Positions 1 through 9,535 of a stretch of 64,000 nt of DNA are shown piece by piece (the stretch's first letter is position 1; every line of letters begins with the position of its first letter). The position numbers and the translations under genes are program-made. The notes under the pieces are model-generated. The model saw only the letters and a list, made by a program, of their open reading frames with translations, made no database searches and had not been told where the DNA came from. This DNA is from DYQY01 sp964643725 (lineage in GTDB: Bacteria > Margulisbacteria > Riflemargulisbacteria > GWF2-35-9 > DYQY01), in the NCBI GenBank assembly GCA_964643725.1, contig CAZXTL010000001.1, positions 124,001 through 188,000 of the forward strand, written 5' to 3'.

Positions 1-1
1 T

Positions 2-3000
2 GAGTTATTACTTTATGGAAAGAGTATAGTTGTAGATAATAATTGTTCTTTTTTTGATGCCCAAGCCAATAGTAAAGAATATATTAATTCTTTAAGATAT
101 AAGGCAGACCGTCAGTATTGGAGAGATAAAGCAAAGGGTATTGGCGATTACTCGTGTGATATTTCTTATAAAAAAAGAGAAAAGAAAGTATCAAACTCAA
201 TTTCAAGGGAACTAGAAATAAGTCAGGACCTTTATTCAGATGTTGTTGCATTTTGTAAGGGAAATAACTTAGTTACTTTTCATTTTTTCTTAGCTATTTT
301 TTTGCTCATAGTAAAACTTAGAACAGGTGAAAACAAAGTATTACTTAATGTTAGAGTTCAAAATAGATCATCAAAGAAGGAGCGGGAATGTTTGGGTTCC
401 TTTTCGAGTATTATTCCATTAGTAGCAAATCTTGATAGTGAAAACATTTTTAATATTTTTGCGTTAATTAGTACGGAGTTAATGAAAAATTACAGGCATC
501 GTAGGTGTTGTATGGATGAGTTTTACCCCAGTGTTGTGGTGGAAGGCAATTCTGATTTAGGTGGAGCAATGGTTGTTTCCTATGAGCCATTTGATTATAA
601 CTATTCAATAAGCGGGTTTGAGGTAGAGGCGTTTACCTTATCTTCAGGAAGTATTGCAGACTCCTTGGATATTCATATTAGAGAGTATCATAAAAATAAT
701 AGAGTTTTTATTAGTATGTATTTTGACAAGAATCTTTTTGATGAAACTGAAGCAGATATCTTTGTGGAACAGTTTAAGTCTTTAGTTAATAGAGTAGTTG
801 GTGAAGGAATCTCAGAGGTTAAACCTCTTCTATTAATCACCAATTTCGAAAAAAGTATTTTAGATAAGATGAACGATACCGACAGAATACTTTCTAAGGA
901 CAATTTATGTTCTGTGTTAGATGATGTGTTTTTCGCAAACACTTCTTCGATAGCAGTTGTTTGCTCTGACAGGAAATATCCTTATAGTGAGCTTCTGATA
1001 CAGTCATATAAGGTTGCAGGTTATTTGCAAAGTTTAGAAATATGTTGTGGTGACAGAGTAGCTGTAGTTATGGATTATTCTTTTGATATGATAGCTGTGA
1101 TGACAGGTATTGTTTTATGTGGGGCTGTCTTTGTGCCAATAAGTAATAAGGATCCGATAGAAAGGATAGGCAAGATAGTTAGTGATAGCAAAGCTGCAAT
1201 GATTGTTACTGATAATCTAATAGATTTAGCTTGTGAGCAGTTTTTAATAAATACGATATATGAAACTGATAAGAAATTTGATAAAAGTAAAGTCGTTTTA
1301 TCAGAAAAGGACCCATGTTATATAGTATATACCTCCGGGTCCACAGGTGAACCTAAGGGCGTTATCAATACTCATATTGCTGTTATTAATGTATTGGATG
1401 AGTGGATAGAAAGATACAAAATTGTAGGAGAACCGTTTGTTTTGCTTCAAACGTCTTCCTTTGCACACGATGTTTTTATTGGTAATTACTTGAAAACAAT
1501 AGCAACTGGAGGGACCCTTGTTCTTCCAACAGATGAAGAGCGACATGACCTTAATAAACTTTCTATTCTTTTAGAAAACAATAAGGTTAATACACTAGAC
1601 TCTACTCCTTCTTTGATATCTATGTTGGTTGATTATATCGAGAGAGTTGGTATAGACGATAGTTCTATTAAGTTGATAATTGTTGGTTCTGATATTTGTT
1701 CATTAGAAGATTTTAGAAGATTATTCGTAAAGTATAAAGATCGGGCTACAGTAATTAATTCATATGGGGTTTCAGAGTCAGCAATATATAGTACTGACTA
1801 TAGTACTGAAGTTGATGAAGAGTTGCCTGTTTCAGGCAATTTACCTATAGGCAGACCATTTAGAAACACAAAAATGTATGTTCTTAATGATGAGTTTAAG
1901 CCAGTGAACATTGGCTCTGTTGGTGAACTGTTTATTGCAGGTTATGGGTTGGCGGAAGGGTACACCTCCTTAGAGTTATCTAAGGCTAAGTTCTTAGAGC
2001 TCGAGGGGCTAGGGAGAGTTTATCGTACTGGAGATTTAGTAAGAATTTTAAGTGATGGCAATATACAGTTTATTGGAAGAAAAGATTTTCAGATTAAAAT
2101 ACGCGGTTATCGCATTGAACCTGGGGAGATAGAGGCATGTATTGAAAAATTTGTAGGAATTACAAAAGCTGTTGTTGTAACTACTTTGATAAATGGTAAT
2201 AAAGTATTAGTTGCGTATTACAGTTCACAAAAAGAAATTTCTATAGACGAATTAGTTTTGAGAATTAGGTTGTCTTTGCCTTCGTATATGATACCTAATT
2301 TTTTTCAAAGAATTGAAGAGATTCCTTTGTCTTCAAATGGTAAAGTCGACAGGAAAACACTTATGGCTATGAGAATTAGTGTTCCAGCACACAATACCAA
2401 TGTGATGAGTAGTGATGACGACAAAAAATGTGTTCAGGATGTGTGGGAAAAGATATTGGGAGAAAGATTTGTTTCTTCGAATGGGTTTATCGGGATGGGT
2501 GGGGATTCTTTAGAAGCGATAAGAATTGCTTCAGAGCTGAATGTTTTAGGATACAAGTGTAGCTACTTGGATATTTATAAGAGTTTTTCTTTTGATGATT
2601 TTTTTAGTACGTACATAATTGATAAAAAGATAGAGGAAATATCAATTGCTAATCATATTTTAGAAAAAGTGTTTGGTGAAGGGGTTCTTCTTCAGAATAT
2701 ACATCATGAGATACTTAAGAAAAGAATAGTTGAATTGAAAATTCCTATTGAGAAGCAATTTCTGGATGCCGGGAAGATAGTTGAGTTTTGTCATGATAGG
2801 TTTGGTTTTAAGATACAGCCGCAATATATATTTAATAGAGAATATCAGAAATTAGGAGAAGATAATGTAAAAGATCTTTTATCTGACTTGTTCAGAAAGG
2901 AAAGTAGATTATTTAATGAGATGGTGTTGGCTGGGAGCTCTTATCGTTTAACAGATCCACTATATTCTGCTGACTTACGTAAGTTTTATAGAAATAAATA

Positions 3001-4165
3001 TTTCGTTTCTAAAATAAGATTAGATGAAATTGCTATAAACGATACCCAAAAAGCTGTTAAAGAATTAATGAATAAGAATGACCTATTACGTGCATGTCTT
3101 GTAAAAACTGGTTTAGGAACATATGCATGGGAGGTCTTTAGTGAATGTAATCAAGAAATTCCGGTTTTGGATCTTTCAAGTTATGAGGTTTTTTCTAGTT
3201 ATGATTTTATTTATAATGTTATGAGTGCCTATTACACAAAGAAGAATGATTTAAGAAGATTTTTGTTTCGAGCAGTGATAATAAAGATAAATTTAAGTGA
3301 GACATATTTGTGGTATTTTATGGATGAAAGTATCCATGATGATTATGGGAATCAATTAATAGATAAATATTTATTAGAAGTAGCCAGAAATGGATATAGA
3401 GAGTACCAAGTAACCGCTAAATATATGGATTATCTGAGCAGATTTATGGTAGAGAAGCATATTAAGGAAGAGGATATTTCTTTTAATTTGTCTTTAGATG
3501 AGTTTAGAAATAATACAGAGATTTATAATTCTTTTCTACGGAAGAAGCTCGAAGCTAAATCATCTCAAGAAAACTTTAGGTATAGCTTCAATGTGCCAAA
3601 TAATATCAATGATGAGTTTAGCTTGGCGTTAGAAGTATTCATTGTTTTTGCTAGGCAAGAGTTTCCTTTCACCAAAGTACCAATCGCTTTACTTCATAAC
3701 ACCAGATTTTTTTCTTCTGAGGAATTTACAAATAGCATAGGGGCATTTATTGATGAGGTTCCTATAATTATTGATACAGAGTTGTCAGTTGAAGATAACC
3801 TTTCAAATGTCCGTTCAAGATTAGAATTTATTAATCAGAACGGTATACATTTCAAAAATATTTTACTAAATCCAAAAATGAAAAATACACAGTTAAGACA
3901 AAAAGTTAGGAAAATAGTAGGTAAACTTACGGATACCGATAGATTATTATTATTTAATTTTAAACAAGGAGATATACAAATAGATGAGATTCTTAGTGAA
4001 AGTGGAGATTTTGCTATTAATCGCTGGCTATATGGTATTAGTTTCAGTATTACAATAGTAGCTGGATTGTGTGAAGTTTATATAAGATTTCCATATTCGA
4101 TAGATGTCTCAACTCTTAAAAGTAAATTAGACCTTAAATTTGCTGAAATAACAGGTCAGGAATGA
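2..4165 (+). CDS. Non-ribosomal peptide synthetase, C(partial)-A-T-C, 5' end outside the window
   Basis: The frame is open from base 2 with no stop, so the gene starts left of the window; a TTG at 302 is only an internal codon. 1387 residues are visible (residue 1 at base 2). Residues 1 to about 280 are the back half of a condensation domain. Residues about 300-790 are an adenylation domain: P-loop TSGSTGEPKG near 445, YGVSES near 588, YRTGD near 675, and the catalytic Lys in NGKVDRK near 780. A carrier domain follows (GGDSLEA, phosphopantetheine Ser near 836). The C-terminal ~500 residues have condensation-domain landmarks (a KNDLLRACL helix and an IGAFIDEVPI segment), but MDESIHDD (bases 3320-3343) stands where HHxxxDG is expected. 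The Asp that binds the substrate amino group appears kept in HDVFIG, so an amino acid is the likely substrate; which one cannot be told. Inferred role: activation and coupling of one residue in an assembly line continued by the next two genes. Confidence 0.9.
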   Translation, partial: ELLLYGKSIVVDNNCSFFDAQANSKEYINSLRYKADRQYWRDKAKGIGDYSCDISYKKREKKVSNSISRELEISQDLYSDVVAFCKGNNLVTFHFFLAIFLLIVKLRTGENKVLLNVRVQNRSSKKERECLGSFSSIIPLVANLDSENIFNIFALISTELMKNYRHRRCCMDEFYPSVVVEGNSDLGGAMVVSYEPFDYNYSISGFEVEAFTLSSGSIADSLDIHIREYHKNNRVFISMYFDKNLFDETEADIFVEQFKSLVNRVVGEGISEVKPLLLITNFEKSILDKMNDTDRILSKDNLCSVLDDVFFANTSSIAVVCSDRKYPYSELLIQSYKVAGYLQSLEICCGDRVAVVMDYSFDMIAVMTGIVLCGAVFVPISNKDPIERIGKIVSDSKAAMIVTDNLIDLACEQFLINTIYETDKKFDKSKVVLSEKDPCYIVYTSGSTGEPKGVINTHIAVINVLDEWIERYKIVGEPFVLLQTSSFAHDVFIGNYLKTIATGGTLVLPTDEERHDLNKLSILLENNKVNTLDSTPSLISMLVDYIERVGIDDSSIKLIIVGSDICSLEDFRRLFVKYKDRATVINSYGVSESAIYSTDYSTEVDEELPVSGNLPIGRPFRNTKMYVLNDEFKPVNIGSVGELFIAGYGLAEGYTSLELSKAKFLELEGLGRVYRTGDLVRILSDGNIQFIGRKDFQIKIRGYRIEPGEIEACIEKFVGITKAVVVTTLINGNKVLVAYYSSQKEISIDELVLRIRLSLPSYMIPNFFQRIEEIPLSSNGKVDRKTLMAMRISVPAHNTNVMSSDDDKKCVQDVWEKILGERFVSSNGFIGMGGDSLEAIRIASELNVLGYKCSYLDIYKSFSFDDFFSTYIIDKKIEEISIANHILEKVFGEGVLLQNIHHEILKKRIVELKIPIEKQFLDAGKIVEFCHDRFGFKIQPQYIFNREYQKLGEDNVKDLLSDLFRKESRLFNEMVLAGSSYRLTDPLYSADLRKFYRNKYFVSKIRLDEIAINDTQKAVKELMNKNDLLRACLVKTGLGTYAWEVFSECNQEIPVLDLSSYEVFSSYDFIYNVMSAYYTKKNDLRRFLFRAVIIKINLSETYLWYFMDESIHDDYGNQLIDKYLLEVARNGYREYQVTAKYMDYLSRFMVEKHIKEEDISFNLSLDEFRNNTEIYNSFLRKKLEAKSSQENFRYSFNVPNNINDEFSLALEVFIVFARQEFPFTKVPIALLHNTRFFSSEEFTNSIGAFIDEVPIIIDTELSVEDNLSNVRSRLEFINQNGIHFKNILLNPKMKNTQLRQKVRKIVGKLTDTDRLLLFNFKQGDIQIDEILSESGDFAINRWLYGISFSITIVAGLCEVYIRFPYSIDVSTLKSKLDLKFAEITGQE

Positions 4166-4187
4166 TAAAATAGTCAATGAGGGAATA

Positions 4188-7166
4188 ATGAATATATTTG
4201 ATAATTTTTTAGAAAGTGCAAATCAAAACAAAGATAGGATTGCCGTAATTTATGATGGTAAAGAATATTCATATTTTTCGCTTTTAGAGACAGTTAACAA
4301 TATTGCTGAGGAACTAATTAATCATGGGATTTCTGAAGGAGATATTGTTGCACTTCACATGAGGTGTTCATTTCTATCAGTAGCAAGTTTATTAGCAGTA
4401 TGGAAGATAGGTGCTTCTGTTCTACCGTTTGATGAAGATACCCCTGATTTGCGGGCTAGAGATTATTTATTGCAGTCACAGGCAAAGTTGCTTTTATTTG
4501 AAAAGGACGGAGAGCTTCATAAGGAAGTTTTGAAGACAGAAATATCTTACAAAAGAGTAGGAATTGCTTATGTGATGTTTACTTCAGGTTCTACTGGAAA
4601 GCCTAAAGGAGTCATTATAAGTTGTAAGAATATATTGAGTCTGCTTGAGGTGTGGAAAGATTATTACGGATTATCACACTTTCAGCCAAGAGTACTTCAA
4701 TTGTCTAGCATCAGTACTGATATGTTTATTGGTAACCTTATTAAGTCTTTGTTTTTTTCAGGGACACTTATTATCGTTAATAAAGAAGATAAGCTTAATC
4801 TTAATAATACAGTAGAAATAATTAGTAAGTGGAAACCCAATATTATTGAGTCCATCCCTTCTTATGTTCGAATATTACTTGAGCAGTTAAAAGAAGACGT
4901 AAAGGATATATCTTTTTTAAAACAAATAGTCGTTGGAGGAGAAGCTTGTTCTAGGCAAGAGTATAAATGGATTATTGATAACTATCCATTAGCACGAGTT
5001 ATAAATGGCTATGGGCTTACAGAGTGTACTATCGAAAGCGTTGTCTATGAAGCAAAACAGTTAGAGTATAATGCAGACGAACAACAGATGGTGATTGGCT
5101 TCCCTTTTAAGAACACTCAGGTTTTTATAGTTAATAGTAATCTAGAATTGCTTCAAGATAGTGAACGTGGTGAGTTGTTAATTGGAGGAGATGGTGTTTC
5201 TCCTGGTTATATGGATGAGACCATGAACGATGGTAAGTTCATTGTATTTAACGGTATCTATTGTTATAGAACAGGAGATATAGTACAAAAAATGTCTTCT
5301 GGTGAGTTGTTGTTTCTAGGTCGAGATGACGACCAAATACAGGTCAGTGGTTATAGAGTTGAGTTAAGTGAAATTAGTCGAGTTTTGACAGGAATAAATG
5401 GGGTAAAAGAAGCCGTAGCCTTAAATGTTGGGCAGAATATCTTTAGTCCTAAAATAGTTGCCTTTGTAGTTGCAACGGTTGATAAGCAGCTCATATTTAA
5501 AGAGATGATGTCTAAATTGCCGGAACAAATGGTTCCTGTAGAGTTAATATTGTTGGGTTCAATACCTAAAACAATAAGTGGGAAAATCGATAGACAGTCA
5601 TTAATAGATTCTTTTAATGAAAAATTTGTGGAAGTTGATGTGAAATATCAAACAAAAAATCCTGTAGTTTCCATTCTTGAAGAAGTTTTAGGAAAGTCTG
5701 TGGCTATGGATATTAGTATTGCAGAACAAGGCGCCGATTCATTAGCAATGATTAAGATTTTACACAAGCTCAAACAAAAAGGATTCTCTGTAAAAATAGC
5801 AGACATTTATTCTACTGATAGCGTAAATTCATTTATACAGCTTTTGGAGGTTCATGTTGAGAAGGATGTTCCATTAAAATATAGCGGTAAGGAAGAAACA
5901 ATTAATTCTGATTTTATTCAAACTACATTAGCCCAGTTACGTCAGAAAGAAATAGTTTTCTTTAACCAAATGATATTAAGTGGCATTGAGAGTAAAATAG
6001 ATCTAGACCTATGGAAGACAAGCTTTAGAACCATACAGAGAGAGAAGTATAACATTGATTATCTTTGGTTTGATAATATGTCATTCGATGTTTTAATACA
6101 GCGACATTTTTGTCTGATGAAAGAGCAAGAATTGCTAAAATCTACTTTAAGTAAAGACGATAAATTGTCGTGGGTTGTTTTTAAATTGCATGAAGTAATT
6201 GAGCCTGTTGTGTTGGATGTAAGTGCTTATAATTTTGAAGAAGTACTAGTAATGAAGATGTTGCCTTTTATTAAGGAGTATTATCTGCTTAAAGATAAAT
6301 TAAGTGATTTTCCTTACAGACATTTTTTTGTAAAGGTTTCTAAGAGTAAGTTTTTATATGTCTTTTGTATGGATGAATCAATTCATAATAAGATTGGTTC
6401 GGATATTGTGAAGAGTTATTTTTCATTAGGGCCGTTAGGTAATAAGATTCAGTATGGAGAATATTTGAAGTTATTAAGGAAAGGTTCATTGTTAGGTGAA
6501 GCGGACATAGTTAAAGAATTCAGGTTAGATGAGTTTAATGATGTAGTAGCAAAATTTCCTGAATATTCTCAGGACGAGATAATGTTACATGAACATGAGT
6601 TTGAAGCAGATAATAAGCAAGATAGTTTTATGCAGTCGTTAGAGATTTTTAAGAAGATACTTAATAGTTTAATTGAGTCCGATGTTCCATTCTTTATGGT
6701 TCAAGACACTAGAGCATATAAAGATAATAAGTTTATAAAGACTATTGGTGAGTTTACCGATTTTATTCCTTGTGTTATGCGCCAAGAGCAGTCGACTGAG
6801 CAATTAGGTCAAGATCTTAATTCGCTAAGAAAAAGAGCAACTCTTTCCTTAACAAACATTAAGTCTATAAAGTGGTTAGCAGATAAATATGAACATCCTG
6901 TTATTAAAAAATTTGCAGAGAGTGTTAGACTGGAAAGAGAAGGCATGGAGAAGGTAGTGATTTTTCACTATCGAACTGAGATTGACGATAGCACAGAGTT
7001 GTTTAGTACTAATAAGTTAAATCAGGATTTGCAAAATAGTTGGCCTTCGGCAATTACGTTTAATTTTGCACCAGATGGGGATAAATTATTTCTTAGCTCA
7101 TATTTGCCTTGTAATAAAGAAAGATGGCTAGACATTACAGAGGAGATTGAAAATGGGAAAATATAG
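4188..7166 (+). CDS. Non-ribosomal peptide synthetase, A-T-C
   Basis: 992 residues, starting 22 bases after the preceding synthetase. The adenylation domain begins at the N-terminus, so there is no leading C domain; upstream condensation would come from the C-terminal domain of the previous protein. Landmarks: TSGSTGKPKG near residue 131, YGLTEC near 280, YRTGD near 363, GRDDDQIQVSGYR near 380, SGKIDR near 465 with the catalytic Lys. The carrier motif GADSLAM puts the phosphopantetheine Ser near 517. The amino-group Asp appears kept in TDMFIG. The last ~400 residues resemble the C-terminal domain of the previous protein, including MDESIH (bases 6369-6386) instead of HHxxxDG and an IGEFTDFIP segment. 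No thioesterase or reductase domain is present. The 3' end overlaps the next gene by 14 bases. Confidence 0.9.
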   Translation: MNIFDNFLESANQNKDRIAVIYDGKEYSYFSLLETVNNIAEELINHGISEGDIVALHMRCSFLSVASLLAVWKIGASVLPFDEDTPDLRARDYLLQSQAKLLLFEKDGELHKEVLKTEISYKRVGIAYVMFTSGSTGKPKGVIISCKNILSLLEVWKDYYGLSHFQPRVLQLSSISTDMFIGNLIKSLFFSGTLIIVNKEDKLNLNNTVEIISKWKPNIIESIPSYVRILLEQLKEDVKDISFLKQIVVGGEACSRQEYKWIIDNYPLARVINGYGLTECTIESVVYEAKQLEYNADEQQMVIGFPFKNTQVFIVNSNLELLQDSERGELLIGGDGVSPGYMDETMNDGKFIVFNGIYCYRTGDIVQKMSSGELLFLGRDDDQIQVSGYRVELSEISRVLTGINGVKEAVALNVGQNIFSPKIVAFVVATVDKQLIFKEMMSKLPEQMVPVELILLGSIPKTISGKIDRQSLIDSFNEKFVEVDVKYQTKNPVVSILEEVLGKSVAMDISIAEQGADSLAMIKILHKLKQKGFSVKIADIYSTDSVNSFIQLLEVHVEKDVPLKYSGKEETINSDFIQTTLAQLRQKEIVFFNQMILSGIESKIDLDLWKTSFRTIQREKYNIDYLWFDNMSFDVLIQRHFCLMKEQELLKSTLSKDDKLSWVVFKLHEVIEPVVLDVSAYNFEEVLVMKMLPFIKEYYLLKDKLSDFPYRHFFVKVSKSKFLYVFCMDESIHNKIGSDIVKSYFSLGPLGNKIQYGEYLKLLRKGSLLGEADIVKEFRLDEFNDVVAKFPEYSQDEIMLHEHEFEADNKQDSFMQSLEIFKKILNSLIESDVPFFMVQDTRAYKDNKFIKTIGEFTDFIPCVMRQEQSTEQLGQDLNSLRKRATLSLTNIKSIKWLADKYEHPVIKKFAESVRLEREGMEKVVIFHYRTEIDDSTELFSTNKLNQDLQNSWPSAITFNFAPDGDKLFLSSYLPCNKERWLDITEEIENGKI

Positions 7167-8346
7167 TCTTTCCTTTCAGCAAGAAGAGATGTGGATAGCT
7201 GAGCAGTTTTATTCTATGGGAAATCTGTGGAATATTGGCGGTTATAGTATGCTTGAGTCAAATATTGACCATCAAATACTTTCTAAAGCTAGTTTGCTTT
7301 CAATCAATAGTTTCTCAAACTTTAAAGCACGTATTTCTGTGGATGACGATGGCGCTCCTTATCAAGTATTTGATGAGCACGTTAGCTTGGATTATGAATT
7401 TATTGATGATATTTTGGATGATGATAGTGCAATTGCTTGGATGCAAAAGAAGATGGTTGAACCACTACTGTCAAACGAGAGTAAACTTATCTATGTGGCT
7501 ATTATAAAGACTGCTAATTCTCAGTTTTATTTTCTAAGAGTTCATCATTTGCTAACTGATTTTTTTGGCATAAATATTATGCTCAAGAAGATGATGAATA
7601 TTTATTATAAATTAATAGATATTCAAGATGTTTCTGGGTTGATAAGTGAAGACAGTGATTACAGAGATTATTTAGTTTCTCAAAAGGAATATGCTTGTTC
7701 TGATGCTTGGTTAAAGGATAAGGAGTATTGGGAAAAAGAAGTAGGCATCAAAGAGGATGTCGCTAACTTATTTATAGATTCAAAGGGGAATAATTTTAAA
7801 AGTAAGGTTGAGTATCTAGTTTTAGATGATTTTAAAAAAGAAGCTTTAGCAAAGATAGCTACGGATAATAATGTTTCAGAATTTGTTTTTTGGCTTTATC
7901 TCATTGGTGAAACTTTTTGTAGGATGAACTCTTTGGATTTTTTCTTTCTTGGGGTACATTTTTTGAATAGAATAAATAAAAAACAAAAAGATAATCCAGG
8001 CCTGTTTGTTAATTCTTTGCCAATTAAGATAACTAATTATGCAATTAAAGAAGAACTGCCATTGTTATCTAAAAGAGTAAGAGAAGCATTTAGGCATCAA
8101 CAATTTCCAATTAGAAAGATTTCTTTACCAGCAGATTTTTATTCTGTAGTAGTTTCTTTTAGAAGTTATCAGAAACAAGGTGATTTGTATGCATATCCTT
8201 TAAATAGTGAAGAATCTGTCTGTCCAATAACTTTTTTTGTTGATCATCATCAGATACATATTGTTTATCAGGAAAGTATAGGTAAAGAAAAAATAAATGA
8301 AATAATCACAAATTTACGGGAGACGATAAACAAGGTCATAGGGTAA
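7153..8346 (+). CDS. Stand-alone NRPS condensation domain protein
   Basis: 397 residues from the ATG at 7153, with GAGGAG about 7 bases upstream; a TTG at 7147 is also possible. It is a single condensation domain. The N-terminal SLSFQQEEMWIAEQ matches the first C-domain motif, and HHLLTDF (bases 7543-7563) is the HHxxxDG motif with the last Gly replaced by Phe. The catalytic second His is therefore kept, unlike in the C-terminal domains of the two preceding synthetases. It overlaps the previous gene by 14 bases and is surely co-transcribed. Plausible roles, all inferred: the only active condensation catalyst of the line acting in trans, or release of the product by transfer to a soluble amine or alcohol. 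Confidence 0.85.
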   Translation: MGKYSLSFQQEEMWIAEQFYSMGNLWNIGGYSMLESNIDHQILSKASLLSINSFSNFKARISVDDDGAPYQVFDEHVSLDYEFIDDILDDDSAIAWMQKKMVEPLLSNESKLIYVAIIKTANSQFYFLRVHHLLTDFFGINIMLKKMMNIYYKLIDIQDVSGLISEDSDYRDYLVSQKEYACSDAWLKDKEYWEKEVGIKEDVANLFIDSKGNNFKSKVEYLVLDDFKKEALAKIATDNNVSEFVFWLYLIGETFCRMNSLDFFFLGVHFLNRINKKQKDNPGLFVNSLPIKITNYAIKEELPLLSKRVREAFRHQQFPIRKISLPADFYSVVVSFRSYQKQGDLYAYPLNSEESVCPITFFVDHHQIHIVYQESIGKEKINEIITNLRETINKVIG

Positions 8347-8377
8347 AATGATGGTATCTGTTTCAGGAGGTAATAAA

Positions 8378-9076
8378 ATGAAAAAACGATTGGTTCTTGG
8401 AATATTTTTGGTAAGTATATTTTTGGTAGTTGCTACTGCTTATAATTTTGATAGTAAAAGCAATATTATTGCTGTAAGTGGTAAAGGTGAGGTATCTTTT
8501 GAGCCTAATATAGCCTATGTTGCGATAGGGGTAAGTGGTCTTTTCCAGGATGTTTCTAAAGGTCAGAAAGAAGTAAACGATAGCGTTAATCGTTTTCTTG
8601 CAAAGACAAAAGTGGTTATTCCTGCGGACAATATTTCCACTGAAAGACTGAATATTAATCAAAATTACGAATATATCTCCGGCAAAAGGCAGTTTGTGGG
8701 ATATAACATAGAGCAACAGCTGAAGGTAAAGTTAGATGATGTAAAGCTTATCGGAAAAGTCATCGATTTAGCAGTAGAAAGTGGTCTTAATAATATTGGG
8801 CAGATAGATTTCTCAAGTTCAAAGTTAGATGAATATAATCAAAAAGCTTTAAAGTTATCTTTACTTGATGCTAAGAAGAAAGCAGAGCTTATCGCAGGAA
8901 CTATGAATGTTGGTAAAATAAAGTTAAAGCTTATTTCAGAGGCAGGTGGATCTGTTCAGCCTTTAAGACAAGAAGGTTTGCAGATGAAGGCATTGGCTGT
9001 TTCTGATACTGCAACTCAGTTTCAGGTTGGTGACATGAAGGTTGGCGCTCAGGTAAACGTTATATACGAATTTTAG
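8378..9076 (+). CDS. SIMPL-domain (DUF541, YggE-like) exported protein
   Basis: 232 residues from the ATG at 8378, chosen because AGGAGG lies 8 bases before it; an in-frame ATG at 8348 has no such site. Residues 4-22 form a hydrophobic signal peptide or anchor, so the protein acts outside the inner membrane. The rest fits the SIMPL family: ISVSGKGE-like start (IAVSGKGEVSFEPN), a DVSKGQKEVNDSV helix, and ARKKAE-like DAKKKAELIAG followed by a basic tail. The function of the family is poorly defined; YggE has been linked to oxidative stress tolerance. It begins 31 bases after the NRPS genes and 9 before purE, so it may be read together with either. Confidence 0.85.
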   Translation: MKKRLVLGIFLVSIFLVVATAYNFDSKSNIIAVSGKGEVSFEPNIAYVAIGVSGLFQDVSKGQKEVNDSVNRFLAKTKVVIPADNISTERLNINQNYEYISGKRQFVGYNIEQQLKVKLDDVKLIGKVIDLAVESGLNNIGQIDFSSSKLDEYNQKALKLSLLDAKKKAELIAGTMNVGKIKLKLISEAGGSVQPLRQEGLQMKALAVSDTATQFQVGDMKVGAQVNVIYEF

Positions 9077-9085
9077 GAGGTTAAG

Positions 9086-9535
9086 ATGAAAGATGTTTTA
9101 GTTATTATGGGAAGTAGTTCAGATATGCCAGTCATGCAGGAGTGTATAGATACTTTAGATAAGTTCGGACTGACTTCGCTAGTTGAAGTTGCATCTGCTC
9201 ATCGTACACCAGAAAAGGTTATGGGTTTAGTGAAGGATGCCCACGATAAGTATAAAGTTATAATCGCAGCGGCAGGTAAGGCTGCACATCTTCCTGGCGT
9301 AATTGCTGGACATACAATACTTCCAGTTATTGGTGTTCCTATGAAAACTTCTGATTTGGGAGGCGTTGATTCTTTATATTCTATAGTCCAGATGCCTAAA
9401 GGGGTTCCTGTAGCCACTGTTGCTATCAACGGAGCCATGAATGCAGGGATTTTAGCTGCTCAGATAATCGGCATTACTGATAAGGTTGTAAGAGACAGAC
9501 TTTTGGCACATAAAGAAGAAATGAAGAACTCTTAA
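9086..9535 (+). CDS. purE: N5-carboxyaminoimidazole ribonucleotide mutase PurE
   Basis: 149 residues, close to the usual class I length of about 160. It moves the carboxyl group of N5-CAIR to give CAIR in purine synthesis, in the cytoplasm. The phosphate and substrate loops are clear: MGSSSDMPVM at residues 8-17 and SAHRTPE near 38-44, plus the GKAAHLPGVIAGHT segment near 64. AGGAGG lies 6 bases before the ATG. The stop codon overlaps the next start by one base (TAATG), so translation of cvpA is likely coupled. No purK or other purine genes are in the window. Confidence 0.97.
   Translation: MKDVLVIMGSSSDMPVMQECIDTLDKFGLTSLVEVASAHRTPEKVMGLVKDAHDKYKVIIAAAGKAAHLPGVIAGHTILPVIGVPMKTSDLGGVDSLYSIVQMPKGVPVATVAINGAMNAGILAAQIIGITDKVVRDRLLAHKEEMKNS

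Noticed and set aside
1470..1500. Loss of the amino-group Asp in the adenylation domains
   Set aside because: With an SSFAHDVFIG alignment that places HDV on the usual FDV, the Asp is present in both A domains; the first alignment was shifted.
302..4165. TTG at 302 as the start of the first synthetase
   Set aside because: The frame is open to base 2 and codes for condensation-domain sequence before 302, so the gene begins outside the window.
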